A stretch of DNA of 9,399 bases, taken from contig JAOZKO010000091.1 in NCBI GenBank assembly GCA_029935325.1, positions 1 through 9,399 of the forward strand. Reading direction: 5' to 3'. Under the pieces are notes generated by a model, which saw only the letters and a list, made by a program, of their open reading frames with translations, was not told the DNA's origin and ran no database searches. Source of the stretch: Bacteroidales bacterium (GTDB lineage Bacteria > Bacteroidota > Bacteroidia > Bacteroidales > UBA1556). A program made the translations under genes and the position numbers. Below, piece after piece: positions 1-5,464 of the stretch. Position 1 is the stretch's first letter. The number at the start of each line of letters is the position of its first letter.

Positions 1-83
1 ACCTTAGCCTTTAAACTTTAGCCTTTAGCCTTTAGCCTTTAGCCTTTATACTTTAGCCTTTAGCCTTTATTCTTTAGCCTTTC
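1..83. repeat. 7-bp tandem repeat array, unit CCTTTAG
   Basis: Eleven heptamers run in perfect phase from base 1 to base 77, followed by a partial twelfth. In order they are ACCTTAG, CCTTTAA, ACTTTAG, CCTTTAG three times, CCTTTAT, ACTTTAG, CCTTTAG, CCTTTAT and TCTTTAG. Variation is by substitution only and no indel breaks the period. The array begins at or before the window edge, so its full length is unknown. It contains no plausible coding sequence and lies upstream of the exonuclease gene. It is one of five arrays in this window that share the 7-bp period but not the unit. Confidence 0.93.
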
Positions 84-160
84 AAAGAAGAACTCGAGAA
101 GTTGCGAGGTTCTGCACGGCAAGTGAAACCTTCACTTTTGAACTAGGAGGTTGAGAAATT
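84..160 (+). other. Non-repeat island with potential hairpins
   Basis: This 77-bp segment separates two heptamer arrays and does not follow the 7-bp period. It contains a perfect hairpin at 121-137 (AAGTGAA, loop ACC, TTCACTT). A weaker stem with one bulge pairs GAACTCG (90-96) with CGAGGTTC (105-112). A third possibility, AACCT (127-131) with AGGTT (148-152), competes with the first. GGAGGT at 146-151 resembles a Shine-Dalgarno sequence but lies about 73 bases before the downstream ATG. It has no clear T-tract, so it is not a convincing terminator. It could be a structured 5' leader, a small RNA or a dispersed repeat; the sequence alone does not decide. Confidence 0.4.
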
Positions 161-223
161 ATTCAATCAAATATTCAATAATAAATAATAAATATTAAAT
201 AATCAATAATAAATAGTAAAATA
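161..223. repeat. AT-only 7-bp tandem repeat array, unit AATAAAT
   Basis: The clearest in-phase units lie at 173-221: ATTCAAT, AATAAAT, AATAAAT, ATTAAAT, AATCAAT, AATAAAT and AGTAAAA. Another ATTCAAT at 161-167 lies just outside the phase. The array ends two bases before the ATG at 224. Bases 156-215 contain no G on the plus strand, so this leader would be largely unstructured as RNA, which suits the SD-independent initiation usual in Bacteroidota. The low complexity alone could give some apparent periodicity, but seven units matching A-x-T-x-A-A-T in phase is more than base composition readily explains. Confidence 0.8.
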
Positions 224-1048
224 ATGCAATTAAACTTAGGTAAAGCAATAGCTTTTTTCGATTTAGAGACAACAGGAATTAATGTTGGAAAAGACAGAAT
301 AGTAGAAGTAGCTGTTTTAAAAGTACATCCCGATGGAAAGGAAGAAAAACTAGAACAGAGAATTAACCCTCAAATTCCGATTCCAAAGGAAACCTCGGAA
401 ATACACGGAATATATGATGCGGATGTGCGTTTAATGCCTACATTTAAGGAGTTTGCCACAGAGCTATCACAGTTTATTGGAAGTGCTGATTTAGCAGGAT
501 ATAATTCAAATAGATTCGACATACCATTATTGATGGAGGAGTTTCTGCGAGCTGATTTGGATTTTGATATGAAAAATCGCAAAATGGTGGATGTGCAGAA
601 TATATTTATGCGAATGGAGCAACGGACACTAAGTGCAGCACATAAGTTCTATTTGAATAAGCCAATGGAAAATGCACACCAAGCAATGGCTGATGTTACA
701 GCTACTTACGAGATTTTCAAAGCGCAACTTGACCGTTACAATGGTACGGAATTTACTGATAAATCAGGCGAAGTTAGCACCCCTGTAGTTAACGATATGC
801 AGGCATTGGCTGAGTTTTCTAGCTTTAACAAAAATGCTGACCTAATGGGGCAGATAATCTTTAACGAAGATGGATTAGAAGTTTTTAACTTTGGAAAGTA
901 TAAAGGTAAATTAGTAAGTGAAGTTTTTGAGCGTGAGCCACAATATTACGATTGGATGATGAGAGCTGATTTTCCTTTATATACAAAGAAAATACTCACC
1001 TCAATTAAATTGCGTGATTTCAACTCAGGTTCCAGTAAAATATCATAG
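224..1048 (+). CDS. DnaQ-like 3'-5' exonuclease (DEDDh family)
   Basis: This 274-residue protein has a complete DEDDh exonuclease core, expected to remove nucleotides from DNA or RNA 3' ends using two metal ions. Exo I is FFDLETTG (D13, E15). Exo II is NSNRFD (94-99, with D99). Exo III is AHQAMADVTAT with H152 and D157, so all five catalytic residues are present. A linker of about 40 residues leads to a small C-terminal module at about 211-260 (FNFGKYKGK, then YYDWM). It resembles the C-terminal domain of exodeoxyribonuclease X-like proteins, which suggests a stand-alone repair or trimming nuclease rather than the replicative epsilon subunit. The ATG directly follows an AT-only heptamer array and has no nearby Shine-Dalgarno sequence. 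It ends in TAG three bases before the next gene, so the two are probably cotranscribed. The exact substrate cannot be read from sequence. Confidence 0.9.
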   Translation: MQLNLGKAIAFFDLETTGINVGKDRIVEVAVLKVHPDGKEEKLEQRINPQIPIPKETSEIHGIYDADVRLMPTFKEFATELSQFIGSADLAGYNSNRFDIPLLMEEFLRADLDFDMKNRKMVDVQNIFMRMEQRTLSAAHKFYLNKPMENAHQAMADVTATYEIFKAQLDRYNGTEFTDKSGEVSTPVVNDMQALAEFSSFNKNADLMGQIIFNEDGLEVFNFGKYKGKLVSEVFEREPQYYDWMMRADFPLYTKKILTSIKLRDFNSGSSKIS

Positions 1049-1051
1049 AAA

Positions 1052-1873
1052 TTGGCGCGAAGAAGAAAAAATACAAAGAGATTATGGGTAGTTATAATTG
1101 TGGCAAGCCTTTTTGCATTATCACTTTTGGGCTATATATTTAAGCGCCCAATAATTTATTATGCTAAAATTGCATACCATAAGGTTTACTCAATTAATAA
1201 ACCACCAAAAGCAAGCAGCACAAATAAGAAAACAAATCTTGTGGATGATATTTTTATCCCAAAAGCTAAGATTTATGGTATAGATATTTCGCGACATCAA
1301 GGTGTGGTAAATTGGGAATTACTAAGTAAATTCAAATTCAAATATCACAAAATTAGTTTTGCATATATCAAAGCTACCGAGTCTAACGATTGGAAAGATA
1401 AGCAGTTTGATAGAAATTGGAAGCAGGCAAAAAAATACGGTATTACTAGAGGTGCATATCATTTCTTTGACCCACATGAGGATGTGAATAAGCAAATGCA
1501 GCATTTTTTCAAAGAAGTAAAGTTAAAGATTGGTGACTTACCACCGATGCTTGATGTGGAGCAAGAAAGTAGAATTACTACTAAGGAATATCGGAAAAGG
1601 GTTAAGAATTGCTTGGAACTGATGGAGAAACATTATAAGATAAAACCAATATTGTATATAAACCAGAATTTTTATAACTCATATTTCTCCACATCTGATT
1701 TTACAACTTATCCTTTGTGGATATCAAGGCTGAAAAAGAAGCCACCCAAACAAGAAAACTGGATTTTATGGCAATTTAGTCATACTGCAATTATTCCAGG
1801 AATTAGCGAATACGTAGATTTAAATGCCTTTAAAGGTAGTGAAGCTGATTTTAAAATATTGCTTAAGAAATAG
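1052..1873 (+). CDS. Membrane-anchored GH25 lysozyme-family protein
   Basis: This 273-residue protein starts with a basic stretch (MARRRKNTKR) and one hydrophobic segment (about 11-30), so it is probably anchored in the inner membrane with the catalytic part in the periplasm. The glycoside hydrolase family 25 domain spans about 74-265. It shows YGIDISRHQG (75-84, D78), FAYIKATES (103-111), RGAYHFFDP (133-141), PPMLDVEQ (164-171, the D168-x-E170 pair), PLWIS (221-225), LWQFS (239-243) and VDLN (255-258). These are the residues of a muramidase that cuts the MurNAc-GlcNAc bond of peptidoglycan. The start is TTG: the upstream gene's TAG lies two codons earlier in the same frame, and the first internal ATG falls at residue 149, inside the domain. 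The basic-hydrophobic pattern directly after the TTG supports this choice. A role in wall remodelling is inferred. It is probably cotranscribed with the exonuclease. Confidence 0.9.
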   Translation: MARRRKNTKRLWVVIIVASLFALSLLGYIFKRPIIYYAKIAYHKVYSINKPPKASSTNKKTNLVDDIFIPKAKIYGIDISRHQGVVNWELLSKFKFKYHKISFAYIKATESNDWKDKQFDRNWKQAKKYGITRGAYHFFDPHEDVNKQMQHFFKEVKLKIGDLPPMLDVEQESRITTKEYRKRVKNCLELMEKHYKIKPILYINQNFYNSYFSTSDFTTYPLWISRLKKKPPKQENWILWQFSHTAIIPGISEYVDLNAFKGSEADFKILLKK

Positions 1874-1875
1874 CA

Positions 1876-1924
1876 AACTCCGAACTCCCAACTCCGAACT
1901 CCGAACTCCGAACTTCAAACTCAA
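1876..1924. repeat. 7-bp tandem repeat array, unit AACTCCG
   Basis: Seven in-phase heptamers: AACTCCG, AACTCCC, AACTCCG three times, AACTTCA and AACTCAA. The array starts two bases after the lysozyme stop codon and fills the whole gap between two convergent genes. The last unit includes the TonB receptor's stop codon (TGA on the minus strand, bases 1921-1923). No hairpin terminator is visible here, so the array takes the place where a bidirectional terminator would be expected. Confidence 0.92.
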
Positions 1925-2847
1925 TACCGAGCTCCAAAAGGAATACTAATTTTTAAGCTAATATTACGCCCCATATTATAATAACCTATTTCCTTAAGGC
2001 TTGATAAGTGATCCATATATTTGGTATTCAGAATATTGTTAGCATAAATCCCAATAATGAATTTCTGACTTCCCATTGTTATTGTGCTTCCTATTCCTGA
2101 GTTTAGAAGAAAATAAGATGGGCTTATTTGTTCATGTTCTGAGATATTATTCTGTGCAAATGCATAAATTCCACTTAACTCAATAAAATTTTGCTTTAAA
2201 ATAACTAAGTCCTTAAAATTAAATGTAATACTTCCATGTATTCTATTTTGTGGAATTAGCGGTAAGTAGTTACCATTTTGCTGTTTGCCTTCAGTATAGG
2301 TATAATTTATTTTAAGATTGAGGAGCTTTGTTGGAACATAATTAAGGCCAGCTTCTAAACCATATAACGTAGCATTTGTTTGGCCATATTCATAAATATC
2401 CATACCAATAGAAGTGGTGTCACCTATTGGTGCTAAGTAAATATAATTACCTATTTGATTGTAAAAGATGGACATATCAACTGAAACTTTTTTACTATGA
2501 TAATGGACTCCCAAATCAGATTCATAGCTTTTTTGGGATTCAAGATGTATATTCCCCCTTTCATATCTTGTTTCATGTATTCCTTCCTGTGTAAGCTCAG
2601 CTACATTAGGAGTTCGATAAGCAGAAGCAAGATTAATTCTGATAAATAACTCTTTAGTAAGCTCATAAGTACCACCCAGAGTGAAGTTTATATTGTGATA
2701 ATTGGTGTCTAAGTTAATGGGACTTATAGCAGTTGATGTTTCTATAATAGGGATATTCATATTCCTAAAGTCATAACGAATACCCGCTTGAAGATGCAAT
2801 TTGCTTCCGATATCTTGTTGTAATAGTGAAAATATTGAAAAATCATT
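1921..2847 (-). pseudogene. TonB receptor C-terminal barrel fragment after the TAG
   Basis: The reading frame continues without interruption from the codon after TAG to the TGA at 1923-1921, giving the last 308 residues of the barrel. Visible features include LHLQAGIRYDFRN, the conserved LFIRINLASAYRTPNVAEL segment and the terminal FGARY. The first possible restart is a TTG at 2799, inside a barrel strand and without a signal peptide. Independent translation would therefore give no exportable product. It is best read as the stranded half of the same gene. Confidence 0.75.
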
Positions 2848-4146
2848 CTAGTAATAGTTTGGAATTACAACAATAGGAGCACCGCCATCAATATTTTGTG
2901 TGTAATTTCCTTGAATCCCAATAACCATTCTTTGCTTTTTACTTGGCTGAAGGCTTAATTTAAACTCATAATCGATGTTCTGCATACGCATATCAACAAT
3001 GTAATTGTCAGAACCATATAGCCTTCTCCTATTGGTTTGGTAAGAGAAATTAGATTCAAGTTTTGCTTTTTTCAAATAGAACTTATTATGACTAGAAATC
3101 TGGTGATAATCTAAATTCTGATACCACATTTCATTAGCAAAGCTTTTGTCATTAACAAAAAATATTGCTTGAGGAGTTGTTAAACCAATTTTTGAAGTCT
3201 TATAATTATATCGAAGCGTGAAGCTGCCAATATTATTATTAATTCCGGTATTGAATTGAATATCACGATCATTAAATCTACTATTTGGAACCATTTCATT
3301 ATTTCCTTGTTGATAATCAGCATGCTGTTGCATTCCAAGCCGAATTCCCCAAAAGTACTTTTTGCCATGTGCTTTAATGCCAATATTTGATTCATAACCT
3401 CCAGTATTGCTATGATATCCTGCATTAATGTCTCCTTCCAAACTACTTACTGCTGCTGGTTTTTCGCTAATGAAATTAATTACTCCACCAACGGCATCGC
3501 TACCATAAAGAAGGGAAGCTGGGCCTTTAATTATTTCGACTTTATCTATTCCGAAATTACTAATTAAATATGGGTGTCGTTGCGAAAACTGATAGTTGTT
3601 CATTCTAAAGCCATTATTAAGAACCAGAACATTACTTAAACTTAATCCGCGGATATTAGGTGAACTAATACCTGGCCCTTGAGTAATCATTGTTATACCT
3701 GGCATCAATTCAAGCTTATTCATTATATTAATGTTGGCATTGGTATTCAGCTCTTTTGCTTTTATACACTCAACCTTTATGGCATTGTCGTGTTGTGATG
3801 TATATCCCATGGCTGTTACAACTACTTCTTGAGTATAAATGTATGTTGTCTCAAGCTTAATTTCCAGTGTTATTTCTTTATCCGAGACCTCAATAATCTT
3901 AGTTAGAGTATTGTAACCTAAATATGAAAACTGTATATTAAACTGACCCTGTGGTAATTCATCAAGTTTAAAATTTCCTTTATTGTCAGTAAATGTACCT
4001 TTCTGCAATTCAGGGATATATACAGTAACTCCTACCATGCTCTGGTTGTTGCTATTGTCAATTATTTTGCCGCTTATTGTTCCTTGGCTAAAGCTAAAAA
4101 CAGAAGAGAATAATAGGGCTATTATTATGTAATATTGTTTGACCAT
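2848..4146 (-). CDS. TonB receptor N-terminal fragment up to the TAG
   Basis: This is the 432-residue part translated if the TAG is a real stop. It holds the signal peptide, regulatory-like domain, complete plug and roughly the first half of the barrel strands, ending at IPNYY. A truncated barrel of this kind should not close or assemble in the outer membrane, so the fragment is unlikely to work as a receptor. Confidence 0.6.
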   Translation of the reverse strand: MVKQYYIIIALLFSSVFSFSQGTISGKIIDNSNNQSMVGVTVYIPELQKGTFTDNKGNFKLDELPQGQFNIQFSYLGYNTLTKIIEVSDKEITLEIKLETTYIYTQEVVVTAMGYTSQHDNAIKVECIKAKELNTNANINIMNKLELMPGITMITQGPGISSPNIRGLSLSNVLVLNNGFRMNNYQFSQRHPYLISNFGIDKVEIIKGPASLLYGSDAVGGVINFISEKPAAVSSLEGDINAGYHSNTGGYESNIGIKAHGKKYFWGIRLGMQQHADYQQGNNEMVPNSRFNDRDIQFNTGINNNIGSFTLRYNYKTSKIGLTTPQAIFFVNDKSFANEMWYQNLDYHQISSHNKFYLKKAKLESNFSYQTNRRRLYGSDNYIVDMRMQNIDYEFKLSLQPSKKQRMVIGIQGNYTQNIDGGAPIVVIPNYY

Positions 4147-4168
4147 TTTAAATGCATTTTTGAAGCTG

Positions 4169-4176
4169 CAAAAGTA
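4169..4176 (-). promoter_or_regulatory. Bacteroidota -7 element for the TonB receptor gene
   Basis: On the minus strand this reads TACTTTTG, an exact match to the Bacteroidota housekeeping -7 consensus TAnnTTTG, followed by CAGC. It lies 22 bases upstream of the chosen ATG at 4146, giving a short leader if used. I find no TTG at the expected -33 position, which lowers confidence. Confidence 0.5.
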
Positions 4177-4231
4177 GTTATTAATCGGATAAAAATGTTT
4201 TCCATTATTTAAGGATATTGTTAAAATTACT

Positions 4232-4270
4232 GAAAACAAAAACGAGAATAACGCAGTATTTCATGTTTTC
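4232..4270. promoter_or_regulatory. Spaced inverted repeat in divergent promoter region
   Basis: GAAAACA at 4232-4238 and TGTTTTC at 4264-4270 form a perfect 7-bp dyad with arm centres 32 bp apart, close to three helical turns. It sits between the two divergent -7 elements, where a regulator of the receptor or of both genes could bind. The arms are AT-rich and this could be chance. It does not match a Fur box that I recognise. Confidence 0.2.
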
Positions 4271-4326
4271 TTGCAAAGACCAATTATCAGCCACCTTTTT
4301 GTCATCAAAGAAGAAGCTATTTTTTA

Positions 4327-4334
4327 TACTTTTG
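4327..4334 (+). promoter_or_regulatory. Bacteroidota -7 element for the GHMP kinase gene
   Basis: TACTTTTG matches the consensus TAnnTTTG and lies 22 bases before the ATG at 4357. This is the same octamer and the same distance from the start codon as on the opposite side of the divergent region. A TTG at 4299-4301 is a possible -33 element, but the 25-base gap is longer than usual. Confidence 0.5.
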
Positions 4335-4356
4335 GACTCGTAAAACCAAAGTAATT

Positions 4357-5379
4357 ATGATATACAGAAGCAAAGCACCATTGCGTTTAGGACTAGCTGG
4401 AGGAGGCACTGACGTAGCACCATACTCTGATTTATATGGCGGAGCAATACTTAATGCTACCATAAATATGTATGCCTATGCTACAATTATTGAGCGTAAT
4501 GATGGCAAAATCATTCTTCATGCACAGGATAAGGAGGAAAGATATGAGTTTGATTCCATGGACGAGCTTCCACTTGATGGAAACTTAGATTTACTAAAAG
4601 GTATATACAATCACATAGTTAAGCACTATACAAAAAAACCATTGAGTTTTGAGCTTACCACAAGAGTTGATGCACCTCCGGGCTCTGGTCTTGGAACCTC
4701 TTCAACATTGGTGGTTGCCATATTAGGTGTGTTTGCTGAGTGGCTTAAACTTCCTTTCGGAGAATACGATATGGCAAGAATTGCTTATGAAATAGAAAGA
4801 GTAGATTTGAATATGGCAGGAGGGAAGCAGGATCAATATGCTGCTACATTTGGTGGAGTGAATTTTATGGAGTTCTATAGTGATGATAAAGTTATAGTAA
4901 ATCCATTACGTATCAGAAGCGAATACTTAAATGAGCTGGCTTATAATCTGGTTTTATACTATACGGAAACTTCACGCCTTAGCTCCAAAATTATTGAGGC
5001 ACAATCTAAGAATGTATCAAATAAGAAAGAAAAAACAATAGAGGCTATGCATAAGCTTAAAGAGCAAGCCCAGATTATGAAAGAGACCTTATTGAAAGGA
5101 AATATTGATGCCATAGGAGAGATTCTAGATTTTGGCTGGCAGTTTAAAAAGCAAATGGCTGATGGAATAACAAACCCAATGATAGATGAATTATATGAAG
5201 CAGCTATAGGTGCTGGTGCTTCTGGAGGTAAAATCTCTGGTGCTGGTGGAGGAGGATTTATGTTTTTCTATTGCCCAAATAATTCTAGAGATAAAGTAAT
5301 CAGAGAATTGAAAAAGTTTGGCGGTGATGCTAAACGTTATGAATTTGTTGATACGGGACTCAGTACTTGGTCTTTTTAG
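4357..5379 (+). CDS. GHMP-family sugar kinase, HddA-like
   Basis: This 340-residue cytoplasmic kinase has the three GHMP motifs. They are APLRLGLAGGGTDVAPY (7-23), the ATP-binding loop PPGSGLGTSS (107-116) and the C-terminal glycine-rich KISGAGGGGF (292-301). GGKQDQYAA (155-163) carries the likely catalytic D159. The N-terminal pattern, including YGGAILNATINMYAYATI, and the length match D-glycero-D-manno-heptose 7-phosphate kinases. These make the 1,7-bisphosphate on the way to GDP-heptose for surface polysaccharide. The usual partners (GmhA, GmhB, HddC) are not in this window, so the substrate is assigned by resemblance only; a fucokinase-like or other sugar-1-kinase role remains possible. 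The gene is divergent from the TonB receptor and has its own -7 element. It ends with TAG 85 bases before mutS2. Confidence 0.85.
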   Translation: MIYRSKAPLRLGLAGGGTDVAPYSDLYGGAILNATINMYAYATIIERNDGKIILHAQDKEERYEFDSMDELPLDGNLDLLKGIYNHIVKHYTKKPLSFELTTRVDAPPGSGLGTSSTLVVAILGVFAEWLKLPFGEYDMARIAYEIERVDLNMAGGKQDQYAATFGGVNFMEFYSDDKVIVNPLRIRSEYLNELAYNLVLYYTETSRLSSKIIEAQSKNVSNKKEKTIEAMHKLKEQAQIMKETLLKGNIDAIGEILDFGWQFKKQMADGITNPMIDELYEAAIGAGASGGKISGAGGGGFMFFYCPNNSRDKVIRELKKFGGDAKRYEFVDTGLSTWSF

Positions 5380-5408
5380 GTATTGATGGAAGTGAAATAG
5401 AGTTTATT

Positions 5409-5464
5409 ATTCAATAATTAGAAAATGCACAATCCAAATTCTTCAATCTCAACTCCAAATTGAA
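5409..5464. repeat. Degenerate 7-bp repeat ending at the mutS2 start codon
   Basis: These 56 bases divide into eight heptamers ending exactly at the ATG: ATTCAAT, AATTAGA, AAATGCA, CAATCCA, AATTCTT, CAATCTC, AACTCCA and AATTGAA. Position 2 is A and position 4 is T in seven of the eight. AACTCCA differs by one base from the AACTCCG unit of the convergent array. The period is less obvious than in the other arrays and would be missed alone; its phase and position make it credible. Confidence 0.5.

Larger units (their letters stand above)
1921..4146 (-). pseudogene. TonB-dependent receptor, broken by one in-frame TAG
   Basis: Read through, this is a 741-codon outer-membrane receptor that would import a ligand (siderophore, cofactor or oligomer, not identifiable) using TonB energy. 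From the ATG at 4146: a signal peptide (about 1-20, ending SVFSFS before QG), a carboxypeptidase-regulatory-like domain (about 23-98), a TonB-box-like EVVVTAMG (107-114), a plug (about 118-228, with NIRGLSLSNVLVLNNG and VEIIKGPASLLYGSDAVGG), then a beta-barrel ending in aromatic Y at FGARY. Codon 433 is TAG (2850-2848). Coding continues in the same frame on both sides (IPNYY, stop, NDFSIFSLLQQD...), so there is no frameshift or deletion. A single substitution such as CAG to TAG would explain it. TAG ends four other genes here, so reassignment of TAG is unlikely. I chose the 4146 start over an ATG at 4239 because the signal peptide follows it directly and a -7 promoter element lies between the two. 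The causes left open are recent inactivation, suppression or a sequence error. Confidence 0.85.

Noticed and set aside
1..83. CRISPR array or telomere-like end
   Set aside because: The units are 7 bp with no spacers and no cas genes. The resemblance to plant-type telomere heptamers is superficial, and other loci in the window carry different heptamers.
133..140. CACTTTTG as a -7 promoter element for the exonuclease gene
   Set aside because: The first base differs from TAnnTTTG, part of it lies in a hairpin arm, and no suitably spaced TTG precedes it.
370..582. Short antisense reading frames inside the exonuclease, lysozyme, mutS2 and folC genes
   Set aside because: They lie opposite well-supported genes, show no recognisable domains and have no start signals, so they are frame shadows.
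224..1873. Exonuclease-lysozyme fusion protein read through TAG
   Set aside because: The second part begins with its own basic-hydrophobic anchor, and the two domains belong to different compartments. Two adjacent genes is the simpler reading.
2848..2850. TAG used as a sense codon (alternative genetic code)
   Set aside because: The exonuclease, lysozyme, kinase and folC genes all end in TAG at the expected protein lengths, so TAG is a normal stop here.
4147..4239. TonB receptor start at the upstream ATG (4239)
   Set aside because: It would place 31 non-signal residues before a good signal peptide, and the -7 promoter element would lie inside the coding region.
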